A program made the position numbers and the translations under genes. Below, piece after piece: positions 58,301-64,000 of a DNA stretch of 64,000 nt. The stretch is from positions 26,266,934-26,330,933 of the forward strand of contig NC_092688.1 of NCBI RefSeq assembly GCF_964275005.1, read 5' to 3'. Within the stretch, counting starts at the first letter, position 1. Each line of letters begins with the position of its first letter. The notes beneath the pieces are model-generated. The model had not been told where the DNA came from. It ran no database searches and saw only the letters and a program-made list of their open reading frames with translations. The stretch comes from Diadema setosum (lineage: Eukaryota; Echinodermata; Echinoidea; Diadematoida; Diadematidae).

Positions 58301-61300
58301 ACAGCGCATGACTCAGAGGATTGTAATTCTCCACTCCGTACATGTAGCTGAAGTATGAGTCTGGGCAGACTATTAAAACAAATATATATATATAAAGAAG
58401 AAAAAAGAAAAACAGCTGCCCAGTGTTTATCATAAGACTGTAATCTAGGATGAGCTGGCAGATTTGGGACCCTTCAATTGCTGCCACGTTGTAACACTTC
58501 TCTGCTGTAGAGGTGCAGTGTAATGACCATGCAAGCATGGCAACAATTACGGCAGCATGCATTGCTGTAATATAGTAGTATGTGCCCCCCTCCCCCCCCC
58601 CCCCATCCTCATTATCATAACCAGAAATAAAGGGGGACTGGAGACAATGCTATCACAAACAGCATCTAACACTACAGAGGCACCTTGCCTCTTTTATGAT
58701 TCTACACCAAAAAATCTTAAAACTTAACAGAATGCAACAAAAATGGAACAGTACAGACTCTTTTTCTAACACTAGCAACACTAACAGATCGAAATACATG
58801 TACCATAAACACAGGGTTAATCTGTGGTTTAAATAATTAAAGAGGCTTCATTTAAGTGTAGATCATACTACAGCTCAATCATATGTACACGTATTGTAGC
58901 TTGTGCACACATAAATTTGTTAGAAATACAAGACTGCTTTTGCCTTCAAGGTATGCACACAATGCACTCTTCAGCACTCTAACAAATTGGCACATGATTG
59001 TCTCGATACATCTGACACAAAACGGCACTGTCACTTCTTCAGCTTAGGGTAAAAGGTAATGCTGCAGAATTTCACGATCAGCAAATACCAGTATTCCCAA
59101 GTATTTATCACTCACCCCCAACAACAACAACAGAATTATTATTGAGCTGTAATTCCTTAAAAATACACCCATCTCTGTTGCTGTTTACAGTGTAAAGGTA
59201 AAACATAGTTCTGGTACCCCTGCAGAACTGTCAAATTTCACTCCAAAATGTACACCTATGCCTAAGAAATGTGTGGAATAACGGTGTATAATAACAAGAT
59301 ATTCATTGGGTAACAACAAAAATGAAAACAAAAATAACCAAAAAGTTTTGCCGGGGTCGTAATCTCAGAACTTACCCGATCGAGGTCAGGCTAACTTGGA
59401 CTCAGGGACAACTCGCCCTCGCTTTGACGGCAGGGCCGAGTTGTTCCTCCGGATTGTACAGTGTTGTACTATGGGAGCGGTTCGCGTTCTGGCTGGTCGC
59501 AGTTATGGGCCAAGTTGATACAATGCGCGCATCAAAGAACCTCTTTGGCGTGCATACAAAATGAATGTGTGCCTATGTACAAAATATGGCGATCACGAAC
59601 TGCGTGTATTAAAATTGTCTGAAATAGGGCCGAGTTGTCCCTGAGACCGAGTTAACCTGGATCCTTAACTGGAATAAAAGTCAGTACGTATACCGACTTT
59701 TATTATTCTACACTTTTGATCTCAAAATACTCCAAAACAACTCATCATCCCGGCAAATCACGTCAGCCAGGTAAGTTTCTTGGTAGACTCTCTTGATATA
59801 TTTCAAGCAAATATGAAATGGTGCAAGATGGGTTCTCAAACCCTTGTCCGAACTATGTTTTCACTTTAATCTTGACTTGTCTATATGCATATTAATCCTA
59901 ATTTCTCTCCACCATGATATCAAACTTGTATTAGTATGGATAACTGAGAATCCTTAAAAATAACTTAAATTCAGCTCACACAGTTTTTACTGTAATTTTG
60001 CGATCCGCACAGTCATTTCAAATAGTGAGTATATTTAGTTCTATGGGGATTCAACATTTTGATAAAGTGAACAGCTGACATAGATTCTTGTAGTTTGAAT
60101 ATTAATTGATGCACAATCAATGCCCGCATATATGCACACTGAAAATGTTGACATGAATATACTGTGTACATGTGTACTGTATACGTACAATGAATCGTAT
60201 CTAAAAAATTAAAACTTTATATGCAGATCTACTGAGTTCAAATCTGGCAATGTAGGAAGACTGTAGAAAATGTTATACCAGGGACACAGAGATTTTCGAA
60301 GCCAGATGGAACTGGTATACAGAATCTGCTCTAGATTTTTTAACCCATTGAGGACGAGTCCCGAGTATACTCTGGCAGGTGTCTATGGGAAATGCGTGTT
60401 GTAGCAAAATCAGTCCATCCTCAACAGGTTAAAATGACTCCAGTTGATTCTTGTCATTGTTGGTTGGTGTCTTTTAATTGGGTGGGGGGTCTAGACAATG
60501 ATTTTAATTTCCTCATAGCTTTCGTCAGTCAATGTACTACTGCTCAAGCATTCTAGTACATCATATTACACAGACTAATTTTCTAAGACCTTGCTTCAAT
60601 CTACATGTACATATGTCAGTTGCTCCATACCAAAAACAAAAAAAAAAAAACAAAAAAAAAAACTCTGCAGATGATAGCTAAAACTCTTCCCTTTTGGACA
60701 CAGAAATCGTCAAAGTTAGGTCAATATTTACTCCCATAAGCGAAGCCGAGGTAAGTTTCATGGGATTTCACATACCAGATATCCCCGCATGAGGAACAAG
60801 TTATTTGCTTAACAAACTCCCTCTCGCAAAGCAAATGAAGCATTCAATACTTATCCTACAGATTTTCACCAAGCAACAAGAGTATATCAAATTTGAAGAA
60901 ACATACTGTTTACCTGGAGTAAAGTATAAAATCAGAGGCATATTATGTACATGCCTTACAGTTCCCCTGCCTGAATTTGAATGAGTTTACTGTAAATTTC
61001 TACAACCCAACTCTGTTTTGTTTTGTTTTGTTTTTTCAACCAGATACACTTGTAGCTCAACCCATTTGATCTGAATTTTGATCTACACAACTCATGAAGC
61101 ATGACTTCAAGGAAGTACAATTTGTACATAAAATGTCCACACTGGATGTTGTGAAATGAGCTGGTGGGTTTAACACACCACATCGTCGCTGGGGCGATAA
61201 GACCTCGTATCTACAAAATGTCAAATGTTCAGGAGAGCCTAAAAACATGGCGGCCAAAGCACTGTGGCGAATGGGATAGCCTTTCCTTTGACATGCCGTG

Positions 61301-62489
61301 GTGGCTTCATTTTTGGAGTAAGACAGTTGGGATTTGGACAGGACATCACTTAACCCATTATTTGACCATTAATCAAAAAAACTCATTTTCAACAAAATTG
61401 CAGATAAGGTCTTATCACCCCAGCAACGACATGCTACCTGACACTCACAAGAACCTTCTCCATATACATGCTCAGTTGTAAATCAATGACTACAAAGAAT
61501 ACAAAACCTAGGGACAATGTTACATCATCTGAACATTACAGATTTTACCTCAATTCACACTGTACCCTCAGCATTTGAGTCAAAGTTATTTGGCATTAAT
61601 TGGGGTTATTAAAACAAGTAATTCTGGTCTAAGACCAACTTGTATTCACTTGTGCATAGAAACATCAATGTGCTACAATCAAGATAGTCCAAGTCATTGC
61701 CATTGCTAGTAACATACTATTTTATCATTATTGTAAGTATTATGTGGTTTGTTTTTTGTTTTTGTTTTTTGCATTTATTACTTAATTATATGCCCAATCC
61801 TACAACACACAAGAGCAGCATACATACCTCCAGTGTTATTTTATCCTGAACTAGAATGCACATTGATCACTACATGGATAACAGTTTTTCTAGAGAAGAA
61901 AGGGAATTACAAGCACAAGAGACAAGGGCATGGTAGACACTGGCAGCTGGGTCCATTACTGAGCATCCATTGCAATACTGATATAGGCCTACCTATTTGT
62001 GGGTAAACTTGGCCTATACCAGATCGGGTAAACTCTGCCCCTTGTGATGGGGTCCTATATCAGGGGATGAGTTTACCCATTAGACCAAATTTACCCAAAA
62101 ATACTGTACTGTAAACCAAGATATTTCCGGTGCATATTGCAAGGAGCCACGATTTGTGAAATCAATATGCATAATGTGCAAGAGTTTGTCTACAAAATGT
62201 ATTGAATGCAAGTGGCTATTCGGGAAAGTTTCATGCCGCAAATCATGTTTCCGCTTCCTCAGTATACGGACAAGCATCCCTCCACAGTGAAACACTGTAG
62301 TTCCACTCACCTGTCCCTTCTAAAAAGCACACGCCAGGCGAGGGAGTGTCCTGATCCCGATGCAGGTAGTCGAAGCACCAGGCGTGGAAGGAGAAGGCGA
62401 AGATGTCCTCCAGTTTGGCAGGGGCTTCGATGGCCTTGCAGATGCGATACAGCCACTCCTGACACTGGTCACTGGTATCGAACTGACAT
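37131..62489 (-). CDS. MTMR3/MTMR4: Myotubularin-related phosphatase with FYVE domain (MTMR3/MTMR4 class), 5' truncated by window
   Basis: These enzymes remove the 3-phosphate from PI3P and PI(3,5)P2 on endosomes and autophagic membranes. Twelve exons on the minus strand: 62489-62311, 56344-56251, 56014-55901, 53229-53027, 51806-51684, 45336-45222, 44252-44057, 42867-42682, 41921-41751, 41515-40103, 39213-39017, 37314-37131. All junctions are GT-AG and every phase closes, giving 1057 residues plus stop. The order is the end of PH-GRAM, the phosphatase domain with HCSDGWDRT (Cys315 and Arg321 of the partial product form C-x5-R, so it should be active), a long Ser/acidic linker with RTQSFDN and TRTSSDPNL as in vertebrate MTMR3/4, a coiled coil (~873-912), and a C-terminal FYVE finger (~971-1033). 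Human proteins have ~1195-1198 residues, so about 130-140 N-terminal residues are missing to the right. Confidence 0.95.
37734..37948. mobile_element. TACTGTA-ended MITE with TTTTCGCG motifs, copy 3
   Basis: TACTGTACGAGCTGAAATTT is mirrored exactly by AAATTTCAGCTCGTACAGTA. TTTTCGCG or TTTCGCG occurs at least six times inside. Confidence 0.85.
38019..38726. mobile_element. GGCCAAAAA inverted-repeat element with TAA target duplication
   Basis: Ends GGCC, an A-run, then TTGTTGCATTGGCGTAAC, mirrored by GTTACGCCAATGCAACAA, a T-run and GGCC. TAA flanks both sides (38016-38018 and 38727-38729). GGGTCGG(T/C)CGGGCGG motifs lie just inside both ends. No transposase frame in the 708 bp. Confidence 0.82.
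39017..39213 (-). CDS. MTMR3/MTMR4: MTMR3/4 exon (FYVE first half)
   Basis: Translation ends [20 protein letters not shown] and then [20 protein letters not shown] plus a split Arg, giving the FYVE signatures WxxD and RKHHCR. The donor GTGAGT lies at 39016-39011. The acceptor is ATTCAG; the same frame has a stop just upstream, which supports the boundary. Longer frames on the opposite strand here are shadows. Confidence 0.94.
39214..40102. other. MTMR3/4 intron
   Basis: No feature recognised. Confidence 0.7.
40103..41515 (-). CDS. MTMR3/MTMR4: MTMR3/4 large exon (Ser/acidic linker and coiled coil)
   Basis: One 1413-nt exon encodes 471 residues. It opens [20 protein letters not shown], the end of the phosphatase fold, then a disordered acidic region with [10 protein letters not shown] and [13 protein letters not shown], motifs shared with vertebrate MTMR3/4 and likely phosphorylation sites. 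Near the end [20 protein letters not shown] predicts a coiled coil. It is phase 0 at both ends. The central ~330 residues align poorly with vertebrates, as expected for a linker. Confidence 0.94.
41751..41921 (-). CDS. MTMR3/MTMR4: MTMR3/4 exon
   Basis: Encodes [20 protein letters not shown] through [11 protein letters not shown] to [10 protein letters not shown], the C-terminal part of the phosphatase domain. Acceptor TTGCAG, donor GTGGGT. Confidence 0.96.
41922..42681. other. MTMR3/4 intron
   Basis: Holds a TTAA short element at 42395-42471; otherwise featureless. Confidence 0.75.
42395..42471. mobile_element. TTAA-flanked ~90-bp MITE, copy 4 (internally deleted)
   Basis: TTAACCCGTTGAGGATGAGT to GTCCTCAATGGGTTAA, lacking the ~17 bp AGCAAAATC part seen in the other copies. 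Confidence 0.85.
42682..42867 (-). CDS. MTMR3/MTMR4: MTMR3/4 exon
   Basis: Encodes [20 protein letters not shown] and [19 protein letters not shown] to FEFNETFL. Very close to vertebrate MTMR3. Acceptor CCACAG, donor GTAAGT. Confidence 0.97.
42868..44056. other. MTMR3/4 intron with a GACGACGGAC repeat element
   Basis: From about 43320 to 43880 lies a repeat with GAGCTCACCTGAG-like end motifs (GCTCACCTGAGTA and GGCTCAGGTGAGC). It includes a direct duplication of ~135 bp (CCCTAGGGATGCTACCTGCC at 43554 and 43682) and a GACGGACGACG minisatellite at 43763-43825. Confidence 0.7.
43320..43880. repeat. Repeat with internal ~135-bp duplication and GACGACGGAC minisatellite
   Basis: Two adjacent copies of a GGGGCATGGTGCCCA ... 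GCTACCTGCCAAGTTTGA unit are followed by ATGAAAATGTAAAAAGTTT, about six ACGACGGACG-type units and GCTCACTTGAGCC. This arrangement is a common interspersed repeat of marine invertebrate genomes. Confidence 0.65.
44057..44252 (-). CDS. MTMR3/MTMR4: MTMR3/4 exon with catalytic loop
   Basis: Encodes [20 protein letters not shown] and then [20 protein letters not shown] up to DPYYRTMQ. The P-loop C-S-D-G-W-D-R is intact, so this is an active myotubularin rather than a pseudophosphatase. Confidence 0.98.
44253..45221. other. MTMR3/4 intron
   Basis: A possible diverged tRNA-derived SINE lies at about 44811-44885; otherwise no feature recognised. Confidence 0.6.
44811..44885 (+). mobile_element. Possible tRNA-derived SINE head
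   Basis: TTAGCACAGTGGTTCATC resembles a pol III A box. AAGGTTCACAGTTCACCTCC resembles a stretched B box. Both spacing and stems are imperfect. Confidence 0.35.
45222..45336 (-). CDS. MTMR3/MTMR4: MTMR3/4 exon found by homology
   Basis: A 115-nt exon between ACGACAG acceptor and GTAAGT donor. It encodes [20 protein letters not shown] and [18 protein letters not shown]. The FMGLANIH segment is a hallmark of MTMR3/4. It supplies the piece missing between the 51684 and 44252 exons with exact phases, although a longer open frame lies over it in another reading frame. Confidence 0.95.
45586..45824. mobile_element. GTATACGCCAAAT inverted-repeat MITE, copy 2
   Basis: Same interior order as 4226-4463 (GACATGCACA, AATCTAACCACT, GGGAAGTCCTGATT), with decayed ends GTATACTCTTG and ATGGCATATAC. 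Confidence 0.7.
46235..47050. repeat. ~161-bp tandem array inside an inverted-repeat element
   Basis: The block GCCGTTACCATGGCAAC recurs at 46346, 46509, 46670 and 46829. Each unit also has a GTCTTGCACAT-like block and AACTGAGGAAGTAGTT-like text. Outer ends are TTATACCCCCACCAAACAA and TTCGTTTGGCAGGGGTATAA, inverted to each other. A CCGACCGCCCGACCG simple repeat lies at 46974-47002. Confidence 0.8.
47088..51319. mobile_element. 4.2-kb non-autonomous DNA element rich in GTAACGTA motifs
   Basis: The left end GGCCCAAAACCACTATTTCG and the mirrored right end match over 33 bp with two differences. ATGA flanks both sides (47084-47087 and 51320-51323), which fits a 4-bp target duplication. No frame longer than ~90 codons and no transposase motif was found. 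Inside, GTAACGTA(A/T)GTT(T/A)CA-like motifs occur at least ten times on both strands, at 47483, 47673, 47829-47858, 48184-48224, 48580-48621, 50351, 50731-50775 and 51112. A GAAGATAACA(A/C)GTTACAAG duplication sits at 50261-50318. Confidence 0.75.
51394..51645. mobile_element. Inverted-repeat element carrying a tRNA-like sequence
   Basis: TTGCAACTGACTGGCAAATT at 51394 is mirrored by AATTTGTTAATCAGTTGCAA ending 51645; the inverted repeats are ~36 bp. Between them lie the tRNA-like segment 51449-51520 and a T-homopolymer at 51537-51562. Confidence 0.82.
51449..51520 (+). ncRNA. tRNA-like (SINE head) inside inverted-repeat element
   Basis: GGTGGTCCAGTGGACAAGAC resembles a D arm with A box. GTAGGCTCAAATCCTGC forms a 5-bp T arm around a B-box-like loop. 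The anticodon arm and acceptor stem are imperfect, so a working tRNA is unlikely. Similar tRNA heads start many SINEs. Confidence 0.55.
51684..51806 (-). CDS. MTMR3/MTMR4: MTMR3/4 exon
   Basis: Encodes [20 protein letters not shown] and [20 protein letters not shown], the conserved phosphatase block before the catalytic part. Donor GTAATG, acceptor ATGCAG. It lies only 39 bp from the tRNA-bearing element. Confidence 0.96.
51807..53026. other. MTMR3/4 intron
   Basis: C homopolymers at about 52073-52083 and 52920-52932; no exon or transposon boundary recognised. Confidence 0.7.
53027..53229 (-). CDS. MTMR3/MTMR4: MTMR3/4 exon
   Basis: Encodes [20 protein letters not shown] and [18 protein letters not shown], then a variable Cys/Asp-rich loop ending IPNCDSE. 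The first half matches the vertebrate [10 protein letters not shown] motif. Acceptor CTGCAG, donor GTGCGT. Confidence 0.95.
53230..55900. other. MTMR3/4 intron with ATT/ATC microsatellite
   Basis: AT-rich; the only clear feature is the trinucleotide repeat at 54941-55102. Confidence 0.75.
54941..55102. repeat. ATT/ATC trinucleotide microsatellite
   Basis: About 160 bp of ATT with interspersed ATC and ACT units. Leu-rich and Asn-rich open frames across it are repeat artefacts. Confidence 0.95.
55901..56014 (-). CDS. MTMR3/MTMR4: MTMR3/4 exon
   Basis: Encodes [20 protein letters not shown] and [17 protein letters not shown] plus a split Arg, matching residue for residue in spacing with the vertebrate YPQELIVP to SWKRIP segment. 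An internal GTAATG could look like a donor at 55976, but reading through it is what keeps the homology. Confidence 0.93.
56015..56250. other. MTMR3/4 short intron
   Basis: A 236-bp intron with GTAAGA donor and TTTTCAG acceptor. Confidence 0.85.
56251..56344 (-). CDS. MTMR3/MTMR4: MTMR3/4 exon
   Basis: Encodes [20 protein letters not shown] and [10 protein letters not shown] with split codons at both ends. It aligns with the vertebrate EVERMGFD and AWRIS segment at the start of the phosphatase domain. Confidence 0.93.
56695..56960. repeat. ~35-bp minisatellite
   Basis: About eight imperfect copies of a unit with GGTAGAAAGGGGTGCATAGG followed by ATACCAGGCC-like text. Copies differ by small deletions. 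Repetitive open frames on both strands are artefacts of the array. Confidence 0.9.
59381..59670. mobile_element. Inverted-repeat MITE with GACTCAGGGACAACTCG ends
   Basis: AACTTGGACTCAGGGACAAC near the left is mirrored by GTTGTCCCTGAGACCGAGTT near the right, and the match extends ~10 bp outward with more differences. Confidence 0.7.
60340..60432. mobile_element. TTAA-flanked ~90-bp MITE, copy 5
   Basis: TTAACCCATTGAGGACGAGT to CCATCCTCAACAGGTTAA, with the full core including GTAGCAAAATCAG. Confidence 0.88.
61184..61429 (+). mobile_element. CGTCG-TGGGG inverted-repeat MITE, copy 2
   Basis: CGTCGCTGGGGCGATAAGAC is mirrored by GTCTTATCACCCCAGCAACG. Same unit as 6442-6686 in the other orientation. 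Confidence 0.82.
61991..62100. mobile_element. Small GGGTAAA palindromic element
   Basis: GTGGGTAAACTTGGCCTA and CGGGTAAACTC on the left mirror GAGTTTACCC and CCAAATTTACCCA on the right; 110-bp hairpin. Confidence 0.6.
62311..62489 (-). CDS. MTMR3/MTMR4: MTMR3/4 first exon in window (end of PH-GRAM)
   Basis: Encodes [20 protein letters not shown] and [18 protein letters not shown], the end of the PH-GRAM domain as in vertebrate FxxxQCQEWLxRL and AKxEDLFxFAYHAWC. The first base completes a codon from an exon to the right. Acceptor CACTAG, donor GTGAGT. Confidence 0.94.
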
Positions 62490-64000
62490 CTAGTGAAGAG
62501 GAGGACAGGAGAAGGATGGGGTAAAGAGATAGAGGGAGACGGAAAATTAGTAAGTCACAGTCAGCATTTTATCAACTAGTTACTAAGACTGTAGGTCTAG
62601 TATGCTGCATGAGCCATGATGTAGTGATATACAACATATCTGGGGGTTGACTACACGCCAGTACAGAAGTACCATGGCACATGTTCTTCGAATGCAGAAC
62701 ACACTATTTATCTAAATGTACTGGGAATCATCGAGTATAAACATTCAGCGCTACCATTACTATTGTCACTTGTAATCTATTCTTATTCATTTCATGAAAG
62801 GTGATGAAACGATTACCAGATCCCCGCATCCGCAAAATAAAGATGTGAACATTTCCGACAAGTAGCAATGTACATTTACTTTTGCAGAAATAGGGAATAA
62901 ACATACATTGTATTAAGAAACATTTACCGTAAGCACAAGCACATATTACAACAAGCAGGTTGTAGTTTTACATGGATTACAATATTAATAAAACCATTTC
63001 CACAAGGACCCAGTAGGCAGGCCAAGTTATCAATATTTAGAATCCAAATTTTACTCATTAGCAGTTTGCGACATCAGAACTACAACGTACATATCATTAA
63101 GCCTTCAATACATGGCACCTGGAGTATTTGGACTAAGCATGAATCCCCAAGAGGTAATGCATTCCGGCATGTAATCTACACCTGTAAATTCTATTTTTGT
63201 CTGCTGTGCATGCCTGGTATTGCATCAAACCACACTCCTCGCTGAACCCAAACACAATACAATGTCAGCACACAGCGTGATCATTGCTACGTGAGGTTGC
63301 CAGGCTCAACTGGAAATTGCTCGCTGGGGCTTTTTTCAGGGGTAGCTGCAGGTACAGCGTGTGACACAGATATGTCGGATAATAAGCCAGCTCGTAGTTG
63401 AAGAATAGCTCATGCGCAGGTTGGTACAAATGACCTTTTTTTCTTCTTCTTTTCAGCTGGTATAAAGACACTTCACAGTTTTCAAAGCAACGTAAGGCAT
63501 ACGCTTGCCTGACGTTAACAATTAATGGAATTCATTAATCAAGTTCAAAGAAAGAATAAACTTGTAGGCCTATCTCCCATAGACCAATTGACCAGAACTC
63601 TACATCAAATAATACTTGGGAAGCATCCTTTTCATGATTTTGCATTTATGTATTGGACAATCTCCATACTAATCTAATGTTAAAGTCGGTGTGCTGGCAA
63701 GCACCATTTATCAGGATAACATGAATTTAATCGTAACATTACAGATCAACATTCCTCTTGGTGAACTGTATACAAAAACCAAAACCTGATTGGCCAAATG
63801 ACTATTTTCTGCTCATGTGCAGGTTGGAGCTACAAACTGGCTTATTCTTCTATTTTCCGCTCTTCACTTCCCTTCTTTTTCAACTCTCAGAGAGACTACG
63901 ACAGTTCACTTCATACACTGCTGGAACTTTAATTGTTTGTTTGCTGGTAAATGTAACTTTTATAATGATGGTATAAAAATAGCAGCCTTTCCCTAATTTA
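62490..64000. other. MTMR3/4 intron continuing past the window edge
   Basis: The exon with the preceding PH-GRAM segment was looked for and not seen. No other feature recognised. Confidence 0.65.

Larger units (their letters stand above)
56345..62310. other. MTMR3/4 6-kb intron
   Basis: Contains a minisatellite (56695-56960) and elements at 59381-59670, 60340-60432, 61184-61429, 61991-62100. No exon recognised. Confidence 0.75.

Noticed and set aside
62490..64000. N-terminal PH-GRAM exons of MTMR3/4
   Set aside because: No segment resembling the preceding PH-GRAM residues with a matching donor phase was found.

Overview
This is eukaryotic genomic DNA from a metazoan. Genes are split by GT-AG introns of up to several kilobases, intergenic DNA is AT-rich, and short inverted-repeat transposons are very dense. 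Protein similarity and the repeat style fit a marine invertebrate deuterostome, most likely an echinoderm such as a sea urchin, but the sequence alone does not prove the species. No prokaryotic operon, phage or CRISPR structure is present.

Three real protein-coding genes can be reconstructed by joining exons.
(1) Minus strand, 10814 down to 4487: the 5' three coding exons of a Spinster-family major-facilitator transporter (lysosomal or plasma-membrane lipid carrier). The rest lies beyond the left edge.
(2) Plus strand, 12928-23473: a complete eight-exon RFC2, replication factor C clamp-loader subunit 2 (355 aa).
(3) Minus strand, 62489 down to 37131: the last twelve exons (about 1057 aa) of a myotubularin-related phosphatase of the MTMR3/MTMR4 class, with catalytic C-x5-R and a C-terminal FYVE domain. 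Its N-terminal PH-GRAM part lies beyond the right edge.
SPNS and RFC2 are divergent with about 2.1 kb between their start codons. MTMR3/4 converges on RFC2 across about 13.7 kb without a recognised gene. The three genes share no pathway; each is an ordinary housekeeping or trafficking gene.

Most of the rest is mobile-element debris. There are several families of palindromic elements flanked by TTAA, including five copies of a ~390-bp family, five copies of a ~90-bp family and one ~1.03-kb near-perfect palindrome in SPNS intron 1. Another group is bounded by TACTGTA or TACAGT. A 252-bp inverted-repeat element carries a tRNA-like sequence inside it. A 4.2-kb element (47088-51319) has 33-bp terminal inverted repeats, a 4-bp target duplication and a recurring GTAACGTA motif. 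There are also tRNA-derived SINEs, one LINE 3'-end relic, a ~161-bp tandem array and a ~35-bp minisatellite.

No new multi-gene system was found. The most unusual structures are the 1-kb palindrome, the 4.2-kb GTAACGTA-rich element and the tRNA-bearing inverted-repeat element.
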